A DNA stretch of 64,000 bases from JABMRW01 sp964396965 (GTDB lineage Bacteria > Chloroflexota > Dehalococcoidia > Dehalococcoidales > BS750m-G39), in contig CAYNGD010000001.1 of the NCBI GenBank assembly GCA_964396965.1, positions 73,832-137,831 of the forward strand. The letters are read 5' to 3'. The notes under the pieces are model-generated. The model searched no databases, had not been told where the DNA came from, and saw only the letters and a list, made by a program, of their open reading frames with translations. This document shows, piece after piece, positions 30,201 through 38,174 of the stretch. Position 1 is the first letter of the stretch; each line of letters opens with the position of its first letter. The translations under genes were made by a program, and so were the position numbers.

Positions 30201-30339
30201 TGCCGTCCGATAGCTCAACCCAGGCATTGCTGACACTGGATGCTCTGGCCGTCTCCACGGCCATAAAAGGGGAAAGTGCCATGCCCAGAACAATCAGGAC
30301 AGGCACCAGTATCCTATAAATCGTTTTTACTTTCCCCAT
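27271..30339 (-). CDS. Large beta-helix surface protein, copy 2
   Basis: 1022 residues from ATG 30339; the frame is open to 30390 but that would overlap the scaffold gene. A signal peptide of about 34 residues ends ARASS. Two beta-sandwich domains with repeated ITVSFPNGS/ITVIFPSGT motifs follow, then an Ig-like domain. A right-handed parallel beta-helix (about 530-830) has NosD-like repeats (ISGNTITGQ, ITGNTITSA, VTGNSLTGG). The C-terminal domain has two GWN motifs (VGWNTLSAP, AGWNLIGLA). It is a full-length paralogue of the 34842 gene. Beta-helices often bind or cleave polysaccharide, but S-layer or matrix structure is equally possible. No cohesin or dockerin is present. Confidence 0.8.
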   Translation of the reverse strand: MGKVKTIYRILVPVLIVLGMALSPFMAVETARASSVSNAWVELSDGTALNSTGTALEYVIHFTTTTALSGGRDTITVSFPNGSTDMAGEEGSEYAFDLPASIDKDYVAVDPDGALTTTTGYTDCYADPDVGTYRVRLTVPEDIAAGASPYIKFETGADITSAAQSKTESGDLCFYRVKVETSQDTVPVYSEYFYLGSTAVSGVDHLTGYPNPATVGTAAGYKFEFTVGSSGALTGGSGTITVIFPSGTTVPASASMSYVQVDADGSAGTYSLTPCTVDPACHPASRTVTLTVPQSVADDANVYVYFTAGFGLVNPTESASAAKVKIFTSAEPQYATAATGYAVTSGNATKLGFANVNGTYSDDATMINMYSSTIYLQLQDQYRNIKAPGSDLTASLSSTSATGRFYSAADSQISSATLYDGTGDPDGTTAGQFSFLYKDTTAGTHTITATAGGYTQASWTITVAPAVALYDTSDELVGSYSPTATAPVVESASANSGDYVQNAINDALPGETVRLGDGIYELDTALTVAKAITLESASGAAVTLRPTTTLAQAIEITATGSATYGVTIDGITFERLRSGTVFTDGIYNSSADYFTIQNCVFSYIYNQGIRLVSTSAAFTEGTISGNTFTNGGGDPPASTDAAVDVRASASYAVSSITISGNTITGQKGKGIYLAGNSSTYTVSSITITGNTITSATSYGLQGDTYTATVSVTGNSLTGGYSDGIYVSGTAYTIKKNVITGNLGDGVDVELTSSSHLINYNDIYDNTGYGVYVPSSVSTVDGRYNWWGDASGPSYTAATGASVTVSNPEGTGENITDRVTYYEWLYKPIADVIADNAAYYCRAVSLNVGWNTLSAPIILDSSTDTVGEVVDLDKVVIAYWYDAADADDDGSYWEQVTADYELAPCDAIYIKMNAADSVLLKYNAVDISLPTRQLYAGWNLIGLASLETKPVDDAVQSVANTPTNLPGYSQVISPSMNSQDWTYSYGQSYTDEDMLVGEGYWIYMQNDCTLVGFTVTPVEPSLD

Positions 30340-30359
30340 ATCGTTAGTAAGCCTCAACT

Positions 30360-33077
30360 CTAATGAGTTCTTCTCCTTGTGGCCAGCCACAGGATAATCA
30401 CACCGACTACGATTACGCCGGCCATTGTTCCCCAGATGATTGGCCAGTTGATGGTCGGTTTCACCGGGGTTTCCGGCGGCGTGGTCGTTTCCGGCGGTTT
30501 CTCGGCAACGATGAAGGAAGCGCTGAGACCGCCGACCTCCACCGAGTAGGTGCCAGCCACATCCTTTAACGTGTTGAAGGTCTCCTCCTCACTGGCATCG
30601 GCGTCAAGCGATATATCCCTGGTCTCCTCCACCTCACCGTTTATCTTTAGTCTCAGCGTATAGCTACCGGCGGCATCGCCGTTGTTGGTAACCAGCACGC
30701 TGATTTTAACCGCCTCCCCGACATATACCTTGCCCGGAGAGACCGAGAGCTGGCCGGCGGTGAAAGCGGACTCCCCCGGCAGGGTGGTGAAGGTGTGCTC
30801 CTCGGACTCAGCCAGGTTGCCCGCAGCGTCGGCTGACCTGACCTGGAAGTAGTAGTTGCTGCCCGGCTTCAGCTCATCAAGGTGGATGTTATGCTGGGTG
30901 ACCAGCGTGGTATCCAGGGGGGTAGTCACCGGCGGGCTGGCCCAGTACTTCACCTGGCTGTCACTAGCCTCATTGGTGCTCCAGGCGATATCGGCACTGG
31001 TCTTGGTAACGCCGGACACCCCTACCCCGGAAATTATCGGGGGTGTGGTATCCGCTGGTGCCCCACCACCACCGCCGCCTCCTCCGCCTCCCCCACCCCC
31101 ACCACCGCCGGACGGCCGGGTGATAGTCACCGAATCGGCGACCCATACCGCCGCTATCGCCTGGGCCTGGGTGCTGGAAAGCGTGCCGTTGGTGAGGTTT
31201 ATAACGCTGACATCACCCGCGGCGCCGATAACATGAAAGTCCAACGCCGACAGGTAGCCGGAGCCGGTGGCCCCGTCCAGGCCGGGCACATTCTGGACCA
31301 CCCGGAATGTCCCGGCGGAAAGCTCGTTGTAGATGTCAACCGGTACTTCGATTGAGCCTATCTCACCGGCGGTGACATCGTCCAGCCGCAGCACCGAGGC
31401 ATCAAAGCTGACGTCGTACTGGCAGGCGTCAAAGTCGGTCACGTCGCTGATGCTGACATTGGCGGTGAAGTCGCTGCCGGCCTTCGGCCCATCCGGCGCG
31501 TCAACGCTGACCAAGACCGTTCCCGGCGGTATAGATTCGGTGGTAAAGCTCCAGGAATAGGCCGCGGCTAAATGATTGCCGGCGGCATCGGTGATGGTGG
31601 TGCTTAAACTGGCAGTGTAGGCGGTGTCATAGGCCAGGTTTGCCGCCGGGGTAAAGGTGGCGGTATAGCTACCACTATTATAGGAAACACTACCTGATAC
31701 AGGCGTGGAGCCAATCTTCAGGCTAAAGCTGCTGGTGGTGATGGTGGACTGGTCCAGCGCCTCGCTGAAGGTGGCCGTTATCACACTGTCCACGGCCACG
31801 TCGGTGGCATCAGACGCCGGTGAGGTGCTGATCACCGTGGGAGGTACTAAATCAGCAATCGCCACCGTGCCTCCGCTCCATACCGCCTCTATAGCCTGGG
31901 CCTGGACGTCGGAGAGCACACCGTTGGACAGGTCTATTGAGCTGACATCGCCCTCGGTGCCGATAACATGAAAGTGCAGCACCGCCAGGTAGCCGGAGCC
32001 GGTGACACCGGATAGGCCGGGAACGTTCTGGATTACCCGGAATGTCCCGGCGGAAAGCTCGTTGTAGATGTCAACCGGCACCGCGGTCGAGCCTATCAGC
32101 CCCGAACTAACGTTGTCCAGCCGCAGCACCGCCGCGTCAAAGCTGACATCGTACTGGCAGGCATCAAAGTCAGTTATGCCGCTGATAGCGACATTGGCGG
32201 TAAAGTCGCTGTCGGCGGTGGCTTCAGCCGGTGCGTCAATGCTGACGGTAACCACCCCTGGCTCAGAACCGGTGGTAAAGCTCCAGGAATAGGCCGCGGC
32301 TAAATGATTGCCGGCGGCATCGGTGATGGTGGTGCTTAAACTGGCAGTGTAGGCGGTGTCATAGGCCAGGTTTGCCGCCGGGGTAAAGGTGGCGGTATAG
32401 CTACCACTATTATAGGAAACACTACCTGATACAGGCGTGGAGCCAATCTTCAGGCTAAAGCTGCTGGTGGTGATGGTGGACTGGTCCAGCGCCTCGCTGA
32501 AGGTTGCCGTTACCGTTGTATCTACCGCCACACCACTGGCTCCGCTGGCCGGTGAGGTGCTGGCCACGGTGGGTGCCGTTAAATCGGAAACGGTGACGCT
32601 ATCGCCCGTCCAAGTGGCCGCTATCGGGCTGGCAGTAATATCACTGAGCACGCCGTTGGACAGGTCTATGGCGCTACTCTCACCCTCGGCGCCGAGAACA
32701 TGGAAGTGCAGCACCGCCAGGTAGCCGGAGCCGGTGACACCGGATAGGCCGGGCACGTTCTGGATTACCCGGTAGTTACCGGCGGAAAGCTCGGTGTAGA
32801 GGTCAACCGGCACCGCGGTCGAGCCTATCAACCCCGAACTAACGTTGTCCAGCCGAAGCACTGAGGCATCAAAACTGACGTCGTACTGGCAGGCGTCAAA
32901 ATCGGTCACGTCGCTGATGCTGACATTGGCGGTAAAGTCGCTGTCGGCGGCGGCCTCAGCCGGTGCGTCAATGCTGACGGCGGCTTCTCCCTGCGCTAAC
33001 ACCGGGAACAGCGCCCCACCCCCCAGAAACAGAGCCACAATGGCTACTAAGCCCAGAATCTTCGCTATCCTTCCCAT
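30360..33077 (-). CDS. Membrane-anchored scaffold with three cohesin domains
   Basis: 905 residues with a signal peptide (1-29). Cohesin-like domains are at about 33-164, 276-408 and 520-655, each with SIDAPAE-type start, YDVSFDASVLRLD, RVIQNVPGL and GYLAVLHFHV. SbsA-type Ig domains (168-269 and 412-513) separate them. A run of 16 Gly coded by mixed codons follows, then a fibronectin III-like domain, a CARDB-like domain and a final membrane helix (about 875-897) with basic tail RRRTH. This is the layout of an anchoring scaffoldin. The SD AAGGAGGAAGC is strong. The likely ligands are the dockerins in the cluster. Specificity is inferred, not shown. Confidence 0.88.
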   Translation of the reverse strand: MGRIAKILGLVAIVALFLGGGALFPVLAQGEAAVSIDAPAEAAADSDFTANVSISDVTDFDACQYDVSFDASVLRLDNVSSGLIGSTAVPVDLYTELSAGNYRVIQNVPGLSGVTGSGYLAVLHFHVLGAEGESSAIDLSNGVLSDITASPIAATWTGDSVTVSDLTAPTVASTSPASGASGVAVDTTVTATFSEALDQSTITTSSFSLKIGSTPVSGSVSYNSGSYTATFTPAANLAYDTAYTASLSTTITDAAGNHLAAAYSWSFTTGSEPGVVTVSIDAPAEATADSDFTANVAISGITDFDACQYDVSFDAAVLRLDNVSSGLIGSTAVPVDIYNELSAGTFRVIQNVPGLSGVTGSGYLAVLHFHVIGTEGDVSSIDLSNGVLSDVQAQAIEAVWSGGTVAIADLVPPTVISTSPASDATDVAVDSVITATFSEALDQSTITTSSFSLKIGSTPVSGSVSYNSGSYTATFTPAANLAYDTAYTASLSTTITDAAGNHLAAAYSWSFTTESIPPGTVLVSVDAPDGPKAGSDFTANVSISDVTDFDACQYDVSFDASVLRLDDVTAGEIGSIEVPVDIYNELSAGTFRVVQNVPGLDGATGSGYLSALDFHVIGAAGDVSVINLTNGTLSSTQAQAIAAVWVADSVTITRPSGGGGGGGGGGGGGGGGAPADTTPPIISGVGVSGVTKTSADIAWSTNEASDSQVKYWASPPVTTPLDTTLVTQHNIHLDELKPGSNYYFQVRSADAAGNLAESEEHTFTTLPGESAFTAGQLSVSPGKVYVGEAVKISVLVTNNGDAAGSYTLRLKINGEVEETRDISLDADASEEETFNTLKDVAGTYSVEVGGLSASFIVAEKPPETTTPPETPVKPTINWPIIWGTMAGVIVVGVIILWLATRRRTH
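31061..31108 (-). repeat. Polyglycine linker, 16 codons
   Basis: Sixteen consecutive Gly codons using all four synonymous codons link cohesin 3 to the FnIII-like domain. Mixed codons argue against recent slippage and for selection on the protein linker. Confidence 0.85.
31539..31772. repeat. 234-bp exact direct repeat, copy A (Ig module)
   Basis: Identical base for base to 32271-32504, offset 732 bases (244 codons). It encodes most of an SbsA-type Ig domain in the scaffold gene. A diverged version lies at about 33711-33944 in the dockerin gene. Confidence 0.9.
32271..32504. repeat. 234-bp exact direct repeat, copy B (Ig module)
   Basis: Second copy of the 31539-31772 sequence. Exact identity, while the flanking cohesins have diverged, points to recent duplication or gene conversion of the module. 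Confidence 0.9.
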
Positions 33078-33103
33078 TGCTTCCTCCTTACATCACCCTT
33101 CCA

Positions 33104-33122
33104 CCCCCTCTTTTAGAGGGGG
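33104..33122. terminator. Intercistronic hairpin before the scaffold gene
   Basis: Perfect 8-bp stem (33104-33111 with 33115-33122) in the 133-base gap between the dockerin gene and the scaffold gene; no T-run on the minus strand, so a stability element is more likely than a terminator. Confidence 0.4.
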
Positions 33123-33210
33123 GAACCAGGTTCTAACATAGAATGTCACTCCTCCAGGCCCCGGTCAGGGGTCTTACCTCCTTATTCGTTTATCCTGACT
33201 AAAGCTCCTC

Positions 33211-34713
33211 TTAATCCAGGCCGGCAATAATCCTCTCCACCTTGGTAATATCCAGGGCGTTGACCAAGCCGTCTTGGTTGGCATCAGCCCCGCCTGTTTC
33301 CGCATCCAGCCCGGCGATAATCCTCTCCACCTTGGTAATGTCCAGGGCGTTGACCTCGCCGTCCTCGTTGGCATCCCCCGGAATCACTGTAGATGACACC
33401 GTGAAGGTATCAGTGGCGTAGTTTGCCTCAGCCGTGGTGTTATGAGCAGTATCAGTGGCCCGGACATATACCGTGTGCTCCGCATAGGAAAGCTCAGCGG
33501 TGGTAAAGGTATAGCCCTCGCTAAGGCTGTCAAAAGCACCATCACTGGCAGCAGCCACAATCCAGCTGCCATCATCAACCTTGTACTCCACCCCGGCAAT
33601 ATTGCTTTGGCTATCGGTAGCCGTCCCGGTGAAGGTCGGCGTAGTATCAGAGGTGGTGCCAATGCCGTTTATCGTGACCGAGGGTGGTGTAGTATCCGGT
33701 CCGGTGCCGGTGGTAAAGCTCCAGCTGGAGGCTGATGCCAGGGCGTTGCCGGCGGCATCGGTGATGGCGGTGCTTAAGCTGGCGGTATAGGTGGTGCTCG
33801 AAGCCAGGGTGGCACTCGGGGTAAAGGTGGCAGTATAGCTACCACTATTATAGGAAACACTACCTGATACCGGCGTGGAGCCGGTCTCCAGACTAAAGCT
33901 GCCGGTGGTAATGGTCGAGGCATCCATCGCCTCGCTGAAGGTGGCCGTTACCGCTGTGGTTATTGGTACATTGGTCTGCCCGGAAGTCGGGTATCGGCTG
34001 GCCACGGTGGGCGCGGTGGTATCAACGGTAAAGCTGTCACTGGCGTATTGATCCTCGGTGTTGGTGTTACCCTGGGAATCGGTCGAACGGACATATACCG
34101 TATAACCTCCGTCAGCCAGCGCCGGTATGGTGAAGGTGTATTCCTCGCTGGGACTGTCGAAGGCACCGTCAACGGCAGTAGCCGCCGTCCAGACCCTCCA
34201 GCTCCCGGCACCAACCTGGTACTCCACCGAGGTGATGTTGCTCAGGGCATCGGTAGCAGTACCGGTAAAGGTTGGGGTGTTGTCGTTGGTGGGGTCGGGG
34301 CTGAGCGGGATTATATCCACCACTGGCGGGGTAATATCAGTAGTAATCGCCAGGTTATGCTCGGTTACCGCCCCCGGGCTGAAGGTGTAGTCATATGACC
34401 GGCCGGTGTCGTACCCATTGATAAAAAAGGATATGGTAGCCCCGGTCTCAATCTCACCGGTGACGGTAAGCTTGGGGTCAAAGGCACCCGAGCCGCCGTA
34501 CTGGCCGGCCACAGTAGTAGTGATGCTGCCGCACTGCACGTCATTTACCTTAGCCGTGACCACCGTCCCTACCGGGGCCGGAGAACTACCTATCGTCAGT
34601 GTCCCATAGAAGGCGTGGGGTAGAGTCGGTATATCGGCATAGGCAGGGATGGCACAGAGGAATAGCGCCGCTACTATCAAAGGGCAGAGGAGCCATTTTC
34701 TCATCTTTTTCAT
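33211..34713 (-). CDS. Secreted Ig-domain protein with C-terminal dockerin
   Basis: 500 residues from ATG 34713 (SD GGGAGGGAAAT); the frame extends to 34815 but the extra part is not signal-like. Signal peptide 1-26. A PHAFYG-type domain (about 28-120) is shared with the 26476 protein. Then come an Ig-like domain (TPPVVDIIPL...), an SbsA-type Ig domain similar to those of the scaffold, another Ig-like domain, and a dockerin (about 440-500) made of two calcium-loop repeats, DANEDGEVNALD and DANQDGLVNALD, each followed by ITKVERIIAGLD. The loop residues before the last Asp are Ala-Leu in all dockerin repeats here, suggesting one shared cohesin specificity. There is no catalytic domain, so it looks like a structural or binding partner. 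Confidence 0.87.
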   Translation of the reverse strand: MKKMRKWLLCPLIVAALFLCAIPAYADIPTLPHAFYGTLTIGSSPAPVGTVVTAKVNDVQCGSITTTVAGQYGGSGAFDPKLTVTGEIETGATISFFINGYDTGRSYDYTFSPGAVTEHNLAITTDITPPVVDIIPLSPDPTNDNTPTFTGTATDALSNITSVEYQVGAGSWRVWTAATAVDGAFDSPSEEYTFTIPALADGGYTVYVRSTDSQGNTNTEDQYASDSFTVDTTAPTVASRYPTSGQTNVPITTAVTATFSEAMDASTITTGSFSLETGSTPVSGSVSYNSGSYTATFTPSATLASSTTYTASLSTAITDAAGNALASASSWSFTTGTGPDTTPPSVTINGIGTTSDTTPTFTGTATDSQSNIAGVEYKVDDGSWIVAAASDGAFDSLSEGYTFTTAELSYAEHTVYVRATDTAHNTTAEANYATDTFTVSSTVIPGDANEDGEVNALDITKVERIIAGLDAETGGADANQDGLVNALDITKVERIIAGLD

Positions 34714-34765
34714 ATTTCCCTCCCCAGTTTCTTTCTTGTTTCCATCCCCAATGTTTACTAAAGTT

Positions 34766-34801
34766 ATGGGGGAGGGGGAGTTGGGGGTCCCCCTCCCCCA
34801 T
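34766..34801. terminator. Perfect 14-bp GC-rich intercistronic hairpin
   Basis: Arms 34766-34779 and 34788-34801, 8-base loop, between the first beta-helix gene and the dockerin gene. There is no T-run on either side. It could set different mRNA levels along the operon. Confidence 0.55.
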
Positions 34802-34841
34802 CCTAAGTCAGCCAACCATGTTCACCATCAGTAAGGCTGTT

Positions 34842-37800
34842 CTAGTCAAGGTCGGGCACTATCGGCGTGATTTCAAATCCCGCCAGGGTAGCCGCATTCG
34901 ACATGTAGACCCAGTAGCCAAGACCGGCGTACATGGTGTTAGTACCAGAACCGGTAGTCTCATCGACGGAGTATGTCCAGCTCGTTCCGGTGTTGCCGTA
35001 CATATCTGTCTGAGCGGCATTACCCGATGGGCTAACCACCAGGGAGTAACCGGGCAGGTTGTCCGCTGTCCGGTAAACCGAAGCTACTACCTGCTTGTCA
35101 TACTTGCCATCGGAGTCAAGGGCAGCCATACTAATCAGGTTCCACCCCGCATTAAGGTCTTTGCTCGGGGTAGTGAAGGCAGCGGCGTCAAACTTGAGCT
35201 GTACGTAGGTGGCCGTGCTCATCTTGACGTAGACGGCATCGCACGGGCTGAGTACGTAGCCGGTGGTTATCTGCTGCCAGCCGTTATTGTAGTAGTAGCC
35301 GATGGTCATGCCGGAAGGAATCAGCTCATCAATGGCATCGGCGGAGGAGATGAGCTTAACCGGTGTGGACAGGGTATTCCAGCCCGCAACCAGGTACATC
35401 GTGCTCGTTTGGTAGGAGGCATCGTCAGCTACCACGTCTGCCAGCGGCTTGTGCAGCCACGGGTAGTAGAAGACCCGGTCGGTGATGGTATCACCGGTGC
35501 CGTTGGGGTTGGACTTGGTAACGGTGGCACCAGTCAGAGCGGTGTAGTTGGGACCAGAGGCATCGCCGTAGTAGTTGTACCAGCAGTTAATCTCGGTAAC
35601 GGCGATAGTGTCGGTTGAATCTACCTTAATGGCATAACCAGCGTTGTCGTAGATGTCATTGTACTGGATATAGTGGCAGCCGGTATCCGGCTGACGCTCG
35701 ATGCGAACCGCATAGCTGGTGCTGGTGCCGGCGCACCCGGTGATGGTGTTCTTCTTGATGGTTATCGGGCCGTCGTGGGCCCCCTCAACCTTTATGGCGT
35801 AGCTGTAAGCGCCGGTGATAGTGTTACCGATTATGCTCAGCCCGGTACTGCTTATGTAGTCAGCGATGTCAATAGCACTGTAGCCATTGGTTATGGTGTT
35901 GTTGGTGATTTTACCAGTGGCGTCGTTGGTGCTATTGCCGCCAAAGGTGATACCGTACTGGCCACAGTTGGTCAGCGTGTTGCCGTCTATGGTCACCCCG
36001 CTTATAGCCGAGGTACCACCGAACGCCTGACCGTCAATAATGATGCAGCCAGACTTGGCCCCACTGCCCATATCGGGCCAGGTGGTGACACAGCTATTGA
36101 AGGTGTTGTTGCTGATGGTGGCCGAGGTTATGGTATCACTGTTGGTGAACCAGACCACACCCTCCTGAGCTGAACTGTCATCCGGCTCTATGTTATTGAA
36201 GACGCAGTTCTGCACGGTGACGTAGTCGTTACCGGCGTTGCGAATAGCCATGTCAATGTCAACCGTTACCCTCAGCCGCTGGAAGGTAAGGTTCTCAATG
36301 ACTATCGGGTTGGCGGCACTGCCGTCGGTGCCCACCTCCAGCGCCTTGTCAATCTCGGCGGTGTTCCTTATGGTGGTGGACGAGGCGCCGTTGACCGAGG
36401 TCAAGGTTATCTTCTCGTTCACATTGATGTAGCTATCGCTATCCACCTCATAGATGCCATCACCCAGCTTCACCGTATCGCCAGCTATCGCCGCATCTAT
36501 GGCGCTGTTGATATAGTCGGCGCCATATTTTTGGGTAGTAATGGTGGTACTACCAGCAACTTCGGCCACAGGTGAGGTAGATGTGGCAGCATAGGTATTT
36601 ACCAGATTACCACTGGCATCATACAGCGAGACCGCCGGGGCCACCGTAATCGTCCAGGTGGCCGAGGTATAGCCGGTTGCCGAGAAGGTCAGGGTGTAAG
36701 TCCCGGCGGCGGTATCCTTGTAAAACACCTGCTGAGCAGCGGTAGCCGGACTTGCTGTGCTCACGGTGATACTGGTTATCGTGGTATAAGCGCCTGAGCC
36801 AGGAGTGGCACTGGCATTCTTATAGAACGTACCAGAAGCTGAAGATGAACTTGGGGTCACCGTCACCGAACTGGCCGAAGCCTTGGCATTGCCATACTCG
36901 TCGCCCAGGGTTATGTAGAGGTAGCTGCTGAGCATGTTAATCATAGTAGCGTCATCGGAATAGTAGGTGCTCGATAACCCAACCTCACCGTTGCAGACCA
37001 TCAGCTGGGTAGCCGAGCCCGCCGAGATGGTGTGGGCGGAATCAGCCTTGACCCACTTGCCGTCCTGGCTGGTGCGCAACATACAGTAGTAGTCATCAGT
37101 AGACGCTCTCGTCGGATTGGTGATGCCGGCAGCGGAGAGTACCTTCACGTACAGGGTCTCGCTGGCCGCAGTGATAGTCTCCGAGGTGGTGGCAGTTATC
37201 GTCCTCTTGTCGGTATTAACCACGGGTGCCGAGCTGGAGGCGGTATAGGTGCTGCCATCATCGCTAAACTGGACGTTGCTGGCGGATATGGAGCCGGGAA
37301 GAGTTGTTCCCACCGGGAACATGATGGTTACCGTGTCCGTATCCGCGGTAAGGTTGGTGGCGCAGGTTGCACTTAAGCTGTACTGTGCAGCCGCTCCAGC
37401 CGTAGCCGGGCTGACAGTGGTGGAAAGTGACGAGCAGGTGCTGTCGCCCAGGGCAAAGGCACTGGACAGTACCGGGGTGGTATCCTTGGTGGTGGACACA
37501 GATACCTTGTAGGTGGAACCCTCGGTGCTGGCTGAGGTAATGTTGGTGGAAGTAATTCTCAGCCAGACATCAGTGCCGGCAGCATAGTCAAAGGGCACCA
37601 GCACCTTAACCCGGTAGCCACCGACGATGGCATTAGACGTACTTCTATACCAGTTGGCGCTAGTCACCAGGGAAGTCCCGTAGTCGGTGCTGAACTCAAG
37701 GTCAGCCGCCGCTACCGAACTGCCTACGGTAAAGGCATATGCCGAACCAGCACCCCCCATGGCTGCCGTACCATCAGGGAAGGTCACCGTAACGTAGTCC

Positions 37801-38015
37801 ACCCCCCGCTCCAGGGCAGTGGTAGGCGTAAAGTGTATATAGTACTCACCGGCTGTGCTGCTGGTGGCATTTTTAGCCGAGGTAAAAGGAAACTCCACCC
37901 AGACATTGGTCACCGCGGTGGCGGCCTGGGCTACCGGCGCCAGTACCAGCACTAGGGTAGCTACCAGGAACAGGGCCAGCCCGATACGCCCCAAAAGCTT
38001 AAACTTTCCTTTCAT
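34842..38015 (-). CDS. Large beta-helix surface protein, copy 1
   Basis: 1057 residues with a signal peptide (1-31, ending VAQAA). Architecture matches the 27271 paralogue: N-terminal beta-sandwich repeats (YVTVTFPDGT, VTIMFPVGT), an Ig-like domain, a parallel beta-helix (about 520-850; ISNNTFNSC, IDGNTLTNC, ITNNTITNG, IIGNTITGA) and the C-terminal region with AGWNTLSTP and AGWNLISMA. It is the first large gene after the RHH regulator, and the leader carries several near-perfect SD sequences, so high expression is plausible. An S-layer or matrix role is an inference. Confidence 0.8.
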   Translation of the reverse strand: MKGKFKLLGRIGLALFLVATLVLVLAPVAQAATAVTNVWVEFPFTSAKNATSSTAGEYYIHFTPTTALERGVDYVTVTFPDGTAAMGGAGSAYAFTVGSSVAAADLEFSTDYGTSLVTSANWYRSTSNAIVGGYRVKVLVPFDYAAGTDVWLRITSTNITSASTEGSTYKVSVSTTKDTTPVLSSAFALGDSTCSSLSTTVSPATAGAAAQYSLSATCATNLTADTDTVTIMFPVGTTLPGSISASNVQFSDDGSTYTASSSAPVVNTDKRTITATTSETITAASETLYVKVLSAAGITNPTRASTDDYYCMLRTSQDGKWVKADSAHTISAGSATQLMVCNGEVGLSSTYYSDDATMINMLSSYLYITLGDEYGNAKASASSVTVTPSSSSASGTFYKNASATPGSGAYTTITSITVSTASPATAAQQVFYKDTAAGTYTLTFSATGYTSATWTITVAPAVSLYDASGNLVNTYAATSTSPVAEVAGSTTITTQKYGADYINSAIDAAIAGDTVKLGDGIYEVDSDSYINVNEKITLTSVNGASSTTIRNTAEIDKALEVGTDGSAANPIVIENLTFQRLRVTVDIDMAIRNAGNDYVTVQNCVFNNIEPDDSSAQEGVVWFTNSDTITSATISNNTFNSCVTTWPDMGSGAKSGCIIIDGQAFGGTSAISGVTIDGNTLTNCGQYGITFGGNSTNDATGKITNNTITNGYSAIDIADYISSTGLSIIGNTITGAYSYAIKVEGAHDGPITIKKNTITGCAGTSTSYAVRIERQPDTGCHYIQYNDIYDNAGYAIKVDSTDTIAVTEINCWYNYYGDASGPNYTALTGATVTKSNPNGTGDTITDRVFYYPWLHKPLADVVADDASYQTSTMYLVAGWNTLSTPVKLISSADAIDELIPSGMTIGYYYNNGWQQITTGYVLSPCDAVYVKMSTATYVQLKFDAAAFTTPSKDLNAGWNLISMAALDSDGKYDKQVVASVYRTADNLPGYSLVVSPSGNAAQTDMYGNTGTSWTYSVDETTGSGTNTMYAGLGYWVYMSNAATLAGFEITPIVPDLD

Positions 38016-38035
38016 GTTTCTATCGATCTCCTCCT

Positions 38036-38095
38036 CTAAATTGATTTGGTTTCGGTGATTATCATTAGTTTGGTCAAAACCTTTCCACTAAGCAT
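38036..38095 (-). CDS. Possible 19-residue leader ORF
   Basis: An ATG (38095) directly follows AAGGAGGTG, a near-perfect SD but only 2 bases away, closer than usual. The 20-codon frame ends just before the SD of the 1057-residue surface protein. A second AAAGGAGGTG-ATG at 38156-38144 opens only a 4-codon frame. These could be leader peptides or ribosome standby sites rather than genes. Confidence 0.25.
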   Translation of the reverse strand: MLSGKVLTKLMIITETKSI

Positions 38096-38174
38096 CACCT
38101 CCTTCAATCTGGCGTTATTCTCTCCTTCTCCTTTCAATCAATAAACATCACCTCCTTTAAGTAAAAGCTGGTAT

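Noticed and set aside
31061..31108. Polyglycine tract as a sequencing or slippage artefact
   Set aside because: All four Gly codons are used in mixed order and the frame continues into an FnIII-like domain.
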